64,000 nucleotides of DNA, taken from positions 310,001-374,000 of the forward strand of contig NZ_BLWI01000008.1 of the NCBI RefSeq assembly GCF_013282155.1, written 5' to 3'. The notes beneath the pieces are model-generated. The model was not told where the DNA came from. It worked only from the letters and a program-made list of their open reading frames with translations, and did no database searches. The position numbers were made by a program, and so were the translations under genes. The DNA is from Sulfitobacter sp. HGT1 (GTDB taxonomy: Bacteria; Pseudomonadota; Alphaproteobacteria; Rhodobacterales; Rhodobacteraceae). Below are positions 29,173 to 39,010 of the stretch, piece by piece (position 1 is the first letter of the stretch; each line of letters begins with the position of its first letter).

Positions 29173-29826
29173 TCACACGACCGGCCAAGGTTCGAAAAAC
29201 CCCTGTTCAAACAAGGCCCCTTCCGTAGGCAGGGATTTAACGAACCCCGCCCGCTCCGAAAGCCGGCCAAACCACGCAGCCACCCTTGGATGGTCGTCGG
29301 TCCTGGCGAAAAACTGCCCCATGTAAACGGCCTGCCCGACCCCGATATCGGCAGCCGTAAACCCGCTGGACAGCAGATAATCCCGCCCCTCCAGACGCGC
29401 CTCAATGGCATCATAGCATTTCTTCACCCGTGCGGCTTCCAATTTCATCACAATCGGGCTGCGCATGGCATCATCGCGCAAGGCCACATGTTGCTGGGTC
29501 AGGGCTGCGCAATGCTGGCTGACGGTTTCCGCAAAATGCATCCAGACCAGCCACTGCTGGCGCTCCGGCGTGCCGGGCATCCGGCCCAGCCCCTCGGGGC
29601 TGAACCGCTCGCACAAATATTCGCCAATCGCGCCGGTCTCGAACATCGCCTCGCCGTCGATCTCAAGCGACGGCACACGACCCGCTGGCGAAATCGCCAG
29701 ATAGGCCGGATCGCGCAGGGATTTGTCAAAAGGATGCACCACGACTTCAAACGGCACATCCAGTTCATGGAGCAACCACAGGCTGCGCATCGACCGGCTC
29801 TGCGGAACGTGGTGCAGGGTGATCAT
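29173..29826 (-). CDS. Glutathione S-transferase family protein in the liu operon
   Basis: A 217-residue GST-fold protein: thioredoxin-like N-terminal half (MITLHHVPQSRSMRSLWLLHE, with Ser residues near the usual catalytic position, and GRVPSLEIDG, with the cis-Pro), then FETGAIGEYL and an all-helical half. The start overlaps the MccA stop by ATGA, so it is co-translated with the carboxylase. No step of leucine breakdown needs a GST; detoxification of an electrophilic enoyl-CoA is possible but is inference. Confidence 0.9.
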   Translation of the reverse strand: MITLHHVPQSRSMRSLWLLHELDVPFEVVVHPFDKSLRDPAYLAISPAGRVPSLEIDGEAMFETGAIGEYLCERFSPEGLGRMPGTPERQQWLVWMHFAETVSQHCAALTQQHVALRDDAMRSPIVMKLEAARVKKCYDAIEARLEGRDYLLSSGFTAADIGVGQAVYMGQFFARTDDHPRVAAWFGRLSERAGFVKSLPTEGALFEQGFFEPWPVV

Positions 29827-31772
29827 GCCGCGTCCGCCTCGGCTTCGGGCTCCAGCCGCACCAGCGCCGCCCCCGCTTCGACCTGATCGCCGGCCACGGC
29901 CAAGACCTCGGCCACAATCCCATCCCGCGCGGCCAGCAGGCTGTGTTCCATCTTCATCGCCTCCAGCACCGCCAGACGGTCGCCCTTGGCAACCGCTTGC
30001 CCCACAACAGCATCGACACTGCGCACCAGCCCCGGCATCGGTGCCTCGACCAGATTGCCATCGCCGTGGCCCCCGGCCGCACGGGCCAGCGGGTCGATCA
30101 CCTCGAACACCAATCCGTAACCGTCAAAGACCGTGACCTGACCGTCCTTCACCGCAACAGCCGCTGCACTGTGCCCGCCGACCTGCCAGCCGCTGCCCGC
30201 ACGCCGGGCCACAACCTCGGTCCCGTCGACCTGCCAAAGCTGTTCGCTTGGCGACAGCACCTGCACCTTCAACAGGTGATCCTCCCCGCCCCAGGTCAGA
30301 CCGACCTGACGCACCAACGGCTGCCACAAGGTGAACCCCGTATCGCTGCCCGCGTGCAGCAGACCCAAAGCCGCCATGCCTGCCAGCGCCGCATGACGCG
30401 GCTGCACGTCGGGCGCGACAGTCAGGCTGTCGATCTCGCGGCCAATCAACCCGGTATCCACATCCCCCGCACCAAAGCCGTCATGCCCGGCCAGCGCGCC
30501 CAGAAACGCAAGGTTGGTAACAGTGCCGCCCACTTCGCAATTCTTCAAAGCCGAGCGCAGCTTGGACAGGGCAATTTCCCGCGTCGGCCCATGCACGATG
30601 ATCTTGGCAATCATCGGGTCGTAAAACGGGCTGATCGTATCCCCCGCCCGCACACCGCTATCGGCACGGGCTCCGTTCTGGAACGCCAGATGGGTCAGCG
30701 TGCCTGTCGCAGGCAAGAAGCCTTTCGGCACATCCTCGGCATAAAGCCGCGCCTCGAACGCGTGGCCCTGAATGCCCAACGCATCCTGGCGCATCGGCAG
30801 GCTTTCCCCCGCCGCCACGCGCAATTGCCATTCGACCAGATCAACGCCGGTGATCGCCTCGGTCACGGGGTGCTCCACCTGCAACCGCGTGTTCATCTCC
30901 ATGAAAAAGAACCCGTCAGGGCGCAGCCCGTCCGACCCGTCCACAATAAATTCGATGGTGCCCGCACCGGCATAGCCGATCGCCTCGGCCGCCGTCACCG
31001 CCGCCTGCCCCATGGCCTCGCGCATTTCAGCGGTCATGCCGGGGGCCGGCGCTTCCTCGATCACCTTCTGGTGGCGCCGTTGCAGCGAACAATCGCGCTC
31101 GAACAGATGCACCGCACGGGTGCCGTCCCCGAACACCTGCACCTCGATATGACGCGGCTTGGTCACGAATTTCTCGACCAGCACATCGGCATTGCCAAAG
31201 GCGGTTTTCGCCTCGGAGCGCGCACTGTCCAGCGCGGCCTGAAACCCGTCCGCCGCCTCGACCAGCCGCATGCCTTTGCCACCGCCACCCGCAACGGCCT
31301 TGATCAACACCGGATAGCCGATCTTGCCCGCCTCGGCCGCCAGCAGGGCATCGCCCTGATCGGCCCCGTGATAGCCCGGCACAACCGGTACACCTGCCTT
31401 TATCATCAAGGCCTTAGCGGCGTCTTTTAATCCCATCGCACGGATCGCCTTGGCCGATGGTCCGATAAACACCAACCCCGCCGCCTCGACAGCATCCACA
31501 AAATCGGGGTTCTCTGACAAAAACCCATAGCCCGGATGGATCGCCTGCGCGCCCGTGTCCAGGGCCGCCTGAATGATCACCTCACCACGCAGATAACTCT
31601 GCGCCGGGGCAGACCCGCCGATATGCACCGCGGTATCTGCCATCGCCACATGCTTGGCCGACCTATCCGCATCCGAATAAACCGCGACACAGCGCACGCC
31701 CATGGCTTGAGCCGTTTCCATCACACGGCAGGCAATCTCGCCCCGGTTCGCAATCAAAATTGTATCAAACAT
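29823..31772 (-). CDS. liuD: Methylcrotonyl-CoA carboxylase, biotin-containing alpha subunit
   Basis: Carboxylates the biotin that is then used on 3-methylcrotonyl-CoA. About 649 residues: biotin carboxylase N-domain (ILIANRGEIACRVMETAQ, GYGFLSENPDF), ATP-grasp (VAGGGGKGMRLV, FERDCSLQRRHQKVIEEAPAP, MEMNTRLQVEHPVTE), carboxylase C-domain, and a C-terminal biotinyl domain with EAMKMEHSLLA, where the central Lys is biotinylated. An ATG at 31772 gives MFDTILIANRG; the GTG one codon earlier is less likely. Specificity for methylcrotonyl-CoA rests on operon partners; propionyl- and geranyl-CoA carboxylases look similar. Confidence 0.93.
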   Translation of the reverse strand: MFDTILIANRGEIACRVMETAQAMGVRCVAVYSDADRSAKHVAMADTAVHIGGSAPAQSYLRGEVIIQAALDTGAQAIHPGYGFLSENPDFVDAVEAAGLVFIGPSAKAIRAMGLKDAAKALMIKAGVPVVPGYHGADQGDALLAAEAGKIGYPVLIKAVAGGGGKGMRLVEAADGFQAALDSARSEAKTAFGNADVLVEKFVTKPRHIEVQVFGDGTRAVHLFERDCSLQRRHQKVIEEAPAPGMTAEMREAMGQAAVTAAEAIGYAGAGTIEFIVDGSDGLRPDGFFFMEMNTRLQVEHPVTEAITGVDLVEWQLRVAAGESLPMRQDALGIQGHAFEARLYAEDVPKGFLPATGTLTHLAFQNGARADSGVRAGDTISPFYDPMIAKIIVHGPTREIALSKLRSALKNCEVGGTVTNLAFLGALAGHDGFGAGDVDTGLIGREIDSLTVAPDVQPRHAALAGMAALGLLHAGSDTGFTLWQPLVRQVGLTWGGEDHLLKVQVLSPSEQLWQVDGTEVVARRAGSGWQVGGHSAAAVAVKDGQVTVFDGYGLVFEVIDPLARAAGGHGDGNLVEAPMPGLVRSVDAVVGQAVAKGDRLAVLEAMKMEHSLLAARDGIVAEVLAVAGDQVEAGAALVRLEPEAEADAA

Positions 31773-31796
31773 CACCCAATCCCCTTAAACCTTATC

Positions 31797-31880
31797 TTCA
31801 TTTTGCCAGATAAACTCCGGGGGTCTGGGGGCTGGCCCCCAGCAAACCCTGCGTCTGGGGGCCGGCCCCCAGCAATCCCT
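31797..31880 (-). repeat. Dispersed element, copy D, with a 30-bp palindrome-containing tandem duplication
   Basis: TTCATTTTGCCAGATAAACT followed by CCGGGG is the dispersed core. It is then followed by two tandem 30-base units (31823-31852 and 31853-31880), each with GTCTGGGGGC-(T/C)-GGCCCCCAG, near-perfect palindromes. It lies between the ASCH gene and liuD, in a gap of 131 bases. Confidence 0.7.
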
Positions 31881-31903
31881 CGCGATCACCGAAAAAGCTC
31901 CCA

Positions 31904-32320
31904 TCAGGCGAAATCCTCAATCAGCTTGAACCGTTCACACATCAGCTTCATGTCTGGCTTGAACCCGCCGCTACGATGGAAATACGCCTCGTATTTTTCG
32001 CGCCAGTCGGCCAGATCGCGAAACTCGCCCTGCGCGGCGACAAATTCGGCGTCCATCTCGTTGAAACGACGGGTCGATACCTCGACCGTTTCGATCATAA
32101 AGGCAGGCGTGCCATCCCAGTTCAGCGCGATGTCGCGGCGGCCAATCTCGGGGTATGCATCCCCGCCCGCGCCATAGGCCGATGCGGCCTCGCAGGTGGC
32201 GGTCTTTTTGCCGGCCCGCACCAAGGCGATGATCTCGGCACATAGTTTCGGGTTGTCGCCAAAGCGGAATGTTTCCGCCTCCGGATTGGCATCGACGATC
32301 TGTTGTAATGTCTTTGTCAT
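31904..32320 (-). CDS. ASCH-domain protein
   Basis: A 138-residue protein with the beta-barrel ASCH fold: FRFGDNPKLCAEIIALVRAGKKTATCEA near residues 15-40, then IALNWDGTPAFMIETVEVSTRRF, and a C-terminal EKYEAYFH. ASCH domains are thought to bind RNA or modified nucleotides; none of the liu pathway steps needs one. The start at 32320 (MTKTLQQIV) fits the domain; the frame continues upstream to 32374 without a better start. It lies 10 bases after the liuB stop. Confidence 0.85.
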   Translation of the reverse strand: MTKTLQQIVDANPEAETFRFGDNPKLCAEIIALVRAGKKTATCEAASAYGAGGDAYPEIGRRDIALNWDGTPAFMIETVEVSTRRFNEMDAEFVAAQGEFRDLADWREKYEAYFHRSGGFKPDMKLMCERFKLIEDFA

Positions 32321-32330
32321 GGCGATCCCC

Positions 32331-33935
32331 TCACATCCGGAACACGCCAAAGCGTGTGTCCTCGATCGGTGCATTCAAACTGGCCCGCAGCGACAGCGAC
32401 AGCACATCACGGCTTTTGCGCGGGTCGATCACGCCGTCATCCCACAGCCGCGCCGAGGCATAAAGCGGATGCGACTGTTCCTCGAACATATCGATCGTGG
32501 GCTGCTTGAACTTGGCCTCGTCTTCCGCGCTCCAGCTTTCGCCAGCCCGTTCAATCGCATCGCGCTTGACCGTGGCCAGAACCCCTGCCGCCTGCGCGCC
32601 CCCCATGACGGAAATCCGCGAATTGGGCCATGTCCACATAAAGCGCGGGGAATAGGCCCGCCCGGCCATGCCATAGTTGCCCGCACCGAATGACCCGCCC
32701 ACCAGCATGGTGATTTTCGGCACGTTGGTGGATGCTACGGCAGTCACCATCTTGGCCCCGTGCCGGGCGATGCCTTCGTTCTCGTATTTGCGCCCCACCA
32801 TGAAACCGGTGATGTTTTGCAAGAACACCAGCGGGATCTTGCGCTGCGAACACAACTCGACGAAATGCGCGCCTTTTTGCGCAGATTCCGAAAACAGGAC
32901 CCCGTTATTGGCGATGATGCCCACAGGGCAGCCTTTGACATGGGCAAAGCCGCAGACCAGCGTTTCACCATAGCGCGATTTGAATTCGTCAAAGCGGCTG
33001 CCATCTACCAGCCGCATGATCACCTCGCGGATGTCGTAGGGCGTGCGCAGATCGGCGGGGACAACGCCCAGCATCTCGGCGGGGTCATAGGCGGGTTCCT
33101 CGCTGGGCTGCCATTGCACGGTGGCGGGTTTGGCACGGTTCAGCCCCGCCACGGCACGGCGCGCCAGCGCCAGCGCATGGGCGTCATCCTCGGCCAGATA
33201 ATCGGCAACACCGGACAGACGGGTGTGCACGTCGCCGCCGCCAAGGTCTTCGGCGGTCACGACTTCGCCTGTCGCGGCCTTGACCAGCGGCGGGCCGGCC
33301 AGAAAGATCGTGCCCTGTTCCTTGACGATGATCGACACATCGGACATCGCCGGCACATAGGCCCCACCGGCGGTACACGACCCCATCACAACCGCGATCT
33401 GCGGGATGCCCTTGCCGCTCATCCGAGCCTGATTATAGAAAATCCGGCCAAAGTGGTCGCGGTCGGGAAAGACCTCGTCCTGATTGGGCAGGTTCGCGCC
33501 ACCACTGTCGACCAGATAGATGCAGGGCAGATGGTTTTCCTCGGCGATTTCCTGGGCGCGCAGGTGTTTCTTGACGCTCATCGGGAAATAGGTGCCGCCC
33601 TTAACCGTCGCGTCATTGCACACGATCATGCAGTCGATGCCATGCACCTGCCCCACGCCCGCGATCACGCCCGCACAAGGGGCCGCCCCGCCATAAAGGC
33701 CGTGCGCCGCCAGCCCGCCAACCTCGAGGAAAGGCGATCCGGGGTCCAGCAGGTTCGCCACCCGTTCACGCGGCAGCATCTTGCCCCGGCTCTCGTGGCG
33801 GGCACGTGATTTTTCACCGCCCCCGAATGCAGCCGCCTCGGACGCTTCGCGCACGGTTTGCAACGCTTCAAGATGGGCGGCTTCGTTGGCTTTGAAGCCT
33901 TCGGATGAGGGCAGCGCCTGCGAGATCAGCTTCAT
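32331..33935 (-). CDS. liuB: Methylcrotonyl-CoA carboxylase, carboxyltransferase beta subunit
   Basis: Moves CO2 from biotin to 3-methylcrotonyl-CoA. A 534-residue carboxyltransferase: [45 protein letters not shown] oxyanion residues ([16 protein letters not shown]), and [24 protein letters not shown] typical of MccB. I placed the start at 33935 because AAGGAGACCCAC precedes it. The order liuB-ASCH-liuD breaks the usual adjacency of the two subunits. Family assignment is strong. Confidence 0.95.
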   Translation of the reverse strand: MKLISQALPSSEGFKANEAAHLEALQTVREASEAAAFGGGEKSRARHESRGKMLPRERVANLLDPGSPFLEVGGLAAHGLYGGAAPCAGVIAGVGQVHGIDCMIVCNDATVKGGTYFPMSVKKHLRAQEIAEENHLPCIYLVDSGGANLPNQDEVFPDRDHFGRIFYNQARMSGKGIPQIAVVMGSCTAGGAYVPAMSDVSIIVKEQGTIFLAGPPLVKAATGEVVTAEDLGGGDVHTRLSGVADYLAEDDAHALALARRAVAGLNRAKPATVQWQPSEEPAYDPAEMLGVVPADLRTPYDIREVIMRLVDGSRFDEFKSRYGETLVCGFAHVKGCPVGIIANNGVLFSESAQKGAHFVELCSQRKIPLVFLQNITGFMVGRKYENEGIARHGAKMVTAVASTNVPKITMLVGGSFGAGNYGMAGRAYSPRFMWTWPNSRISVMGGAQAAGVLATVKRDAIERAGESWSAEDEAKFKQPTIDMFEEQSHPLYASARLWDDGVIDPRKSRDVLSLSLRASLNAPIEDTRFGVFRM

Positions 33936-33969
33936 GTGGGTCTCCTTGGGTGTATCAATTGGACAGCGG

Positions 33970-35493
33970 TCACGGGGTCTGCTCGCTTGTGGCAAGCGCT
34001 TTGAGGTCTTTGCGGATCACCTTGCCCGTCACGGTCATCGGCAGCGCATCCAGAAAGGTGATTTCGCGCGGGTAGGAATAGCTGGCCAGACGGGTTTTGC
34101 ACCAGTCTTGCAGGGTTGCCGCGTCAACGCTGCTGCCGGTTTTGCGCACCACATAGGCCTTGACGATTTCGGTGCGCAGGGCGTCCGGTTTGCCCACCAC
34201 ACCGCAGGTCGCGACATCCGGATGGGTCAGCAGGCAGTCCTCGATCTCGGCGGGGCCAATGCGGTAGCCCGACGAGGTGATCACGTCATCCTCGCGGCCG
34301 ACAAAGCGCAGATACTCGCCTTCCCAGATGCCGCGATCGCCGGTGATCATCCAGTCGCCGCGGAATTTTTCGGCCGTGGCTTCGGGGCGCTGCCAATAGC
34401 CCAGCATCATCGCCGCAGACCCACGCCGGATCGCGACATCGCCTTCGGCCAATGTGGGGGTGCCATCACTGTCGATCACCGCCACGTCATGGCCCGGCAC
34501 GGCCTTGCCGATACAGCCCGCACGGGCCGCAAACCGCGCGGCGCAACTGGACGCGACCATGTTGCATTCGGTCTGACCATAAAATTCGTTGATCGTCAGG
34601 CCGAAGGCGCTTTGGCCCCATGCCAGCATCTCCGCGCCCAGCGGTTCACCGCCCGACGCGACCGAGCGCAAACCTGATATTTCGGCCCCCGCCGCCTTGA
34701 GCATCCGCAGCGCCGTTGGTGGAAAGAACACGTTGCGCACGCCGCCATCCGCGATGATGCGCGCGCAGTCTTCGGGCGAAAATTTGGGCAACCGCGCCGC
34801 GACCACGGGCACACCCAAGGCCAGCGCGGGCATCAACACGTCAAACAGCCCGCCGATCCATGCCCAATCCGCAGGGGTCCACAGGCAATCGCCTTGCGCG
34901 CCCAACACATCATGGCTCAGCGATACGCCGGGCAAATGCCCGGTCAGAACGCGGTGGCCGTGCAGCGCGCCCTTGGGGCTGCCCGTGGTGCCCGATGTGT
35001 AAATCAGCACCGCCGGATCGTCCGGGCCGGTATCGGCAAAGGGTACCGGATCGCCCGCGATGCCCACGGTTTGCGCCATCCATGCCTCGGCCAGATCATC
35101 CAGAAGATCGCGCCCTTCGGCGTCGGTCAGCACCAGCGTGATGCCGGCGTCCTGCACGCGGGATTTCAACGCGTCATACTTGAAGAGCTTGAACAAAGGC
35201 ACTGAAATCGCACCAATTTTCCAGATCGCCAGATGGGCCGCCGCACACCACGGGCTTTGGCTAAGCAAGACCCCGACGCGGTCGCCCGCCCGCACGCGGG
35301 CCAGCAAGCTGCGCGCCAGACCATCGGCCATCCCGGACAGATCGCCATAGCTGACATCCCTGCGGACATCGCCCGTCAGATCAATAATCGCCGTGCGGCC
35401 TGCATCCTGCGCCAGACATTGCGCGGCCATGTTCAGCCGCGCAGGAATGTCCCACGCCCCCGACATATCCAGACCGGGCAAGGGGCCAGCCAT
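33970..35493 (-). CDS. AMP-dependent acyl-CoA synthetase
   Basis: Activates a carboxylic acid to its CoA thioester via an acyl-AMP. 507 residues with [18 protein letters not shown] (P-loop motif), [34 protein letters not shown] and the C-terminal [14 protein letters not shown] with the catalytic Lys. In this operon an isovalerate- or branched-acid-CoA ligase would make sense, but that is inferred; the family is broad (acetyl-, propionyl- and medium-chain forms). It starts 3 bases after the LprI-like gene. Confidence 0.9.
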   Translation of the reverse strand: MAGPLPGLDMSGAWDIPARLNMAAQCLAQDAGRTAIIDLTGDVRRDVSYGDLSGMADGLARSLLARVRAGDRVGVLLSQSPWCAAAHLAIWKIGAISVPLFKLFKYDALKSRVQDAGITLVLTDAEGRDLLDDLAEAWMAQTVGIAGDPVPFADTGPDDPAVLIYTSGTTGSPKGALHGHRVLTGHLPGVSLSHDVLGAQGDCLWTPADWAWIGGLFDVLMPALALGVPVVAARLPKFSPEDCARIIADGGVRNVFFPPTALRMLKAAGAEISGLRSVASGGEPLGAEMLAWGQSAFGLTINEFYGQTECNMVASSCAARFAARAGCIGKAVPGHDVAVIDSDGTPTLAEGDVAIRRGSAAMMLGYWQRPEATAEKFRGDWMITGDRGIWEGEYLRFVGREDDVITSSGYRIGPAEIEDCLLTHPDVATCGVVGKPDALRTEIVKAYVVRKTGSSVDAATLQDWCKTRLASYSYPREITFLDALPMTVTGKVIRKDLKALATSEQTP

Positions 35494-35496
35494 CGC

Positions 35497-35985
35497 CTAG
35501 TCCCAAGGCTCGAGGATCAGGGCCTGTTTGGCGGTTTGCTGCATAAGACAGCTGACTGTCGCGGGTCCCTGCCCCGAACCACCGCCCCAAAGCGACGCCT
35601 CATAGGCGCAGGCCTTGTCCCGAAACGGAATCCACGCACGTTGCATGTCGCGCAGGGCTGTTGCCGCCCCCGGCAGGTCTTTCATCGACGCCGGGCGCTC
35701 GCCATCAAGCCGTTTTGCCTGTTCCATCGCCGCCTTGTAATGGCTGTTCAACAAACCATCCCAATAGGTGTACTCCCGGTTAAGACAGCCGCCCATGCCA
35801 TAGGTGCTGTTGCCGCCGGGTGTATCTTCCATGCATTGCCCCGCCGATGCGCCAACGCAATTGATCTTTGCGCCATAGCTGTCGGCCTCTTCCAGACAGG
35901 TTTGCGTAACCCTGTCGGTATATTGCAAATCCTGCGCCATCGCGGGTGCGGCCAGCAGCGTCAGCACTGCAGCGAACCGGATCAT
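35497..35985 (-). CDS. LprI/DUF1311-like periplasmic protein
   Basis: A 162-residue protein with a signal peptide ([18 protein letters not shown], cleavage after AMA). The mature part has six Cys and matches the lysozyme-inhibitor LprI/DUF1311 pattern: [47 protein letters not shown]. The start overlaps the stop of the isovaleryl-CoA dehydrogenase gene by ATGA, so it is translated with it. A link to leucine breakdown is not expected. Confidence 0.85.
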   Translation of the reverse strand: MIRFAAVLTLLAAPAMAQDLQYTDRVTQTCLEEADSYGAKINCVGASAGQCMEDTPGGNSTYGMGGCLNREYTYWDGLLNSHYKAAMEQAKRLDGERPASMKDLPGAATALRDMQRAWIPFRDKACAYEASLWGGGSGQGPATVSCLMQQTAKQALILEPWD

Positions 35986-37145
35986 GCCATTGCTCCCATC
36001 ATCTCGCGGCCCACCAGCATGCGCCGGATTTCCGACGTGCCTGCCCCGATCTCCATCAGCTTAGCATCGCGGAAGATGCGCCCCACAGGGTTGTCGGACA
36101 GATAGCCCGCGCCGCCCATGGCCTGCACCGCCTGGTGCGCCTGTTTCATCGCCTCTTCGCTGGCATAAAGGCAGCAAGCCGCCGCATCCGCGCGGGTCAC
36201 CTCGCCGCGATCACAGGCCTTTGCGACCTCGTAGACATAGGCACGGGCGGAATTCATCGCAGTGTACATATCGGCCATCTTGCCCTGCATCAGTTGGAAG
36301 CTGCCAATCGGCTGGCCGAATTGTTTGCGCTCGGCCATGTAGGGCATGATCTCGTCCAGACAGGCGGCCATGATCCCCAGACCGATGCCCGCCAGAACGA
36401 CACGTTCGTAATCAAGCCCCGACATCAGAACACGCACGCCGCGCCCCTCTTCGCCCAAGACGTTTTCGAACGGGACTTCGACATCGTCAAATATCAGCTC
36501 GGCGGTGTTTGACCCGCGCATGCCCAGCTTGTCGAAATGCGGGCTGGTGGTGAAACCCTTCATCGATTTCTCGATCAGAAAGGCGGTGATCCCCTTGGAC
36601 CCCGCATCGGGGTCTGTCTTGGCGTAAACCACCAGCGTATCGGCATCGGGGCCGTTGGTGATCCAGTATTTATTGCCGGACAAACGATAGTGATCGTTGC
36701 GCTTTTCGGCGCGCAGTTTCATCGACACCACGTCGCTGCCCGCCGATGGTTCAGACATGGCCAGCGCGCCGACATGGGTGCCCGCACACAGGCCCGGCAA
36801 GAATTTCGCCCGTTGTTCAGGTGTGCCATTCAGGCTGATCTGGTTGACGCACAGGTTGGAATGCGCCCCGTAAGACAGCGAAACCGAGGCAGAGGCCCGC
36901 GCGATTTCCTCGACCGCGACGGTATGCGCCAGATAGCCCATGCCGGTGCCGCCGTATTCTTCGCTCACGGTCATGCCCAGCAAACCAAGGCTGCCCATCT
37001 CTTCCCAAAGCTCGGCGGGGAATTCGTTTTTCAGATCAATGCCGGCGGCCATCGGTTTGACCCGCTCTTGCGCCCAACGGTGAACCATATCGCGCAGATC
37101 ATTCACATCGTCGCCCAAATCGAATTTCATGCTGGCGTTGAACAT
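35982..37145 (-). CDS. liuA: Isovaleryl-CoA dehydrogenase
   Basis: An FAD enzyme that oxidises isovaleryl-CoA to 3-methylcrotonyl-CoA in leucine breakdown. 387 residues, acyl-CoA dehydrogenase fold: [38 protein letters not shown], and [22 protein letters not shown]. The Glu in [11 protein letters not shown] matches the helix-G position of the catalytic base in isovaleryl-CoA dehydrogenases, rather than the C-terminal Glu of other family members. It is the first gene of the operon, and the leader carries a palindromic site. Confidence 0.95.
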   Translation of the reverse strand: MFNASMKFDLGDDVNDLRDMVHRWAQERVKPMAAGIDLKNEFPAELWEEMGSLGLLGMTVSEEYGGTGMGYLAHTVAVEEIARASASVSLSYGAHSNLCVNQISLNGTPEQRAKFLPGLCAGTHVGALAMSEPSAGSDVVSMKLRAEKRNDHYRLSGNKYWITNGPDADTLVVYAKTDPDAGSKGITAFLIEKSMKGFTTSPHFDKLGMRGSNTAELIFDDVEVPFENVLGEEGRGVRVLMSGLDYERVVLAGIGLGIMAACLDEIMPYMAERKQFGQPIGSFQLMQGKMADMYTAMNSARAYVYEVAKACDRGEVTRADAAACCLYASEEAMKQAHQAVQAMGGAGYLSDNPVGRIFRDAKLMEIGAGTSEIRRMLVGREMMGAMA

Positions 37146-37165
37146 GGACCCCTCCCAGAGTTTAT

Positions 37166-37179
37166 TGAACAGTTGTTCA
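37166..37179. promoter_or_regulatory. Palindromic operator-like site upstream of the liu operon
   Basis: TGAACA-GT-TGTTCA is a perfect 6-bp inverted repeat, 21 bases before the liuA start, in the divergent gap to the PNPOx-fold gene. The geometry suits a TetR- or similar dimeric repressor. No liu regulator gene lies in the window. The match to a known regulator is untested. Confidence 0.5.
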
Positions 37180-37287
37180 TTACTTTACACCCTCAGAGGA
37201 TTCGGTCAAGCAAATCCAAGTCGTATGGAACCCGATCCCCCGCGCCGCTGTTGTCACAGTGAACAAGTGTGAAAGGACGCGTTGAAT

Positions 37288-37758
37288 ATGGGTACGTCAT
37301 TGAAGGAAGAATTCTGGGACCGGATCGAAGATATCCGCACAGGCATGTTGGGCACAAACACGGCACGTTCCGTCCCGATGAGCCATTATGTCGATGAGGA
37401 TGCGAACGCGCTGTGGTTTATCACGGCCAAGGGCACCGATCTGGCGAAAACCGCACAGTCGGGTGTAGCGGCTGAATATGTCGTCATCAGCAAGGACGAA
37501 CATCTGTATGCGCGCATTGATGGCAAGGTGCAGGCGGTGACAGACCCTGCCAAGCTGGACGAACTGTGGTCGGCAATCGCAGGCGCGTGGTTCGAGGATG
37601 GCCGTCAGGATGAAGACGTCCAACTGCTGCGCATGGACCTGACAGAGGCCGAGGTCTGGGCGACCGGTGGCAGCCTGTCCTTCCTCTATGAAATCGCCAA
37701 GGCCCATATCACAGACGAAAAACCCGACATGGGCCAGCATGGCACCCTCGGGTTCTAA
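37288..37758 (+). CDS. Pyridoxamine 5'-phosphate oxidase-fold protein (general stress protein 26 type)
   Basis: A 156-residue split-barrel flavin-binding-fold protein: SLKEEFWDRIEDIRTGMLGT, ALWFITAKGTDLAK, GKVQAVTDPAKLDELWS and FEDGRQDEDVQLLRMDLTEAEVW, the stress protein 26 layout. Cofactor may be FMN or F420; not shown by sequence. AAGGA lies upstream; I chose ATG 37288 over the TTG at 37282. It is divergent from the liu operon and ends at a strong terminator. No link to its neighbours is evident. Confidence 0.85.
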   Translation: MGTSLKEEFWDRIEDIRTGMLGTNTARSVPMSHYVDEDANALWFITAKGTDLAKTAQSGVAAEYVVISKDEHLYARIDGKVQAVTDPAKLDELWSAIAGAWFEDGRQDEDVQLLRMDLTEAEVWATGGSLSFLYEIAKAHITDEKPDMGQHGTLGF

Positions 37759-37784
37759 TCCGTTTATGCAAATCAAATGAAATC

Positions 37785-37809
37785 AGGGCGCTTTCATGCG
37801 CCCTTTTTT
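37785..37809 (+). terminator. Rho-independent terminator
   Basis: AGGGCGC-TTTCAT-GCGCCCT gives a 7-bp stem and 6-base loop followed by TTTTT. It ends the PNPOx-fold gene and faces the convergent aminotransferase gene, whose stop is 6 bases on. Confidence 0.85.
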
Positions 37810-37815
37810 CATGCG

Positions 37816-39006
37816 CTAGGCCTGCTGGTAAACTGCGCTGACTTCCTCGCGGATGATGCGGGCGATCAGGGTGCAATCGTCAATGCTGAACGTCAGCGGC
37901 ACCCGCATGTCGATCAACCCGGCCAGCACCGCATCGCTTTTGGGCAGCGGGTCAGACGGTGCATAACGCCAACTGTCATAGCGGCTGGTAAAGCCCAACG
38001 GCTCTGCCGCGCCGAACCATTTCAGCTCTACTCCGCGGGCCAGACAGCGGCGCAAGGCATCCCGCACCTTGTCAGCGGCCCAGCCTTGCAAGAGAAACTG
38101 GATCGACGATCCCACGATGCTTTCCCCCGCCGCCCGTTCGATCACGGTCAATCCGGGGGTGTGGCGCATTCCGGCCTCCAGAGTGAAATACCGCTCGTTC
38201 CAGCGTGCCACCTGCGCCTCAAGCTTGCGCAACTGGGGCCGCAACAGCGCCGCGCGCAGATTGTCCATGCGGCCTGATATGTTGGGGGTCTCGTATTTGA
38301 TCCGGTCAAAGGTTTCTGGCGGCGGACCTGCCAGATGCTTTTCGTACAGCATGTAAGACCCCGACAACATGATCGCACGCGCGGCCATTTCGGCGTCATC
38401 GGTGACCAGCAGACCGCCCTCGCCCGCATTGACATGTTTGTAGGTCTGGCAGGAATAACACCCGATCGCCCCCTGCCGTCCCGAAGCCACGCCATTCCAC
38501 GCGGCCCCCATGGTGTGGGCGCAATCCTCGATCACGGTGACGCCGGCGGCATCGCACATGGCCATCAGCGCATCCATGTCGCAGATATGGCCCCGCATAT
38601 GGCTCAGCAGCAAAACTTTGGCCTGATCCAGCTTGCCCGCCAGATCGTCCAGATCAATGACCAGCCCGTCGGTCACATCAACAAACACCGGCTCGGCCCC
38701 GACGGCCGCAATCGCGCCGGGCACAGGGGCCAGCGTAAAGGCGTTCGACAAGACCTTGTCGCCCGGCTTTACCCCCACGGCGCGCAATGCCGTTGCCATC
38801 GCATAGCCACCTGATGCCACGGCCAGACAATATTTCGCACCGACCAATGCCGCGAATTCCTGTTCAAGCAACGCAGTTTCCGCGATTTCATCACCCGCAG
38901 TGTTATAGCGGTGCAACCGCCCGTGGCGCATCACCGCAACGGCGGCGTCAATCGCATCGTCGGGTATGGGCTCTTGCTGGGTAAAGCTGCCCTTGAACAC
39001 CTCCAT
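37816..39006 (-). CDS. DegT/DnrJ/EryC1/StrS aminotransferase family protein
   Basis: A 396-residue PLP enzyme of the sugar-aminotransferase family. The PLP lysine is in CQTYKHVNAGEGGLLVTDD; VIEDCAHTMGAAW, which holds the Asp that binds the pyridine nitrogen, comes earlier. The N-terminal GRLHRYNTAG and VASGGYAMATALRAVGVKPGD segments are the substrate-side loops. Members make amino sugars for surface polysaccharides. It is transcribed with gph, the stop of which is 4 bases upstream. Substrate unknown. Confidence 0.88.
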   Translation of the reverse strand: MEVFKGSFTQQEPIPDDAIDAAVAVMRHGRLHRYNTAGDEIAETALLEQEFAALVGAKYCLAVASGGYAMATALRAVGVKPGDKVLSNAFTLAPVPGAIAAVGAEPVFVDVTDGLVIDLDDLAGKLDQAKVLLLSHMRGHICDMDALMAMCDAAGVTVIEDCAHTMGAAWNGVASGRQGAIGCYSCQTYKHVNAGEGGLLVTDDAEMAARAIMLSGSYMLYEKHLAGPPPETFDRIKYETPNISGRMDNLRAALLRPQLRKLEAQVARWNERYFTLEAGMRHTPGLTVIERAAGESIVGSSIQFLLQGWAADKVRDALRRCLARGVELKWFGAAEPLGFTSRYDSWRYAPSDPLPKSDAVLAGLIDMRVPLTFSIDDCTLIARIIREEVSAVYQQA

Positions 39007-39010
39007 GCCC

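Noticed and set aside
29943-31430. 495-residue plus-strand frame opposite liuD
   Set aside because: It is antisense to a gene with all carboxylase motifs and a biotin site.
29823-31772. Geranyl-CoA carboxylase (AtuF) instead of methylcrotonyl-CoA carboxylase
   Set aside because: The presence of isovaleryl-CoA dehydrogenase, HMG-CoA lyase and a crotonase in the same operon fits the leucine pathway; other atu genes are absent.
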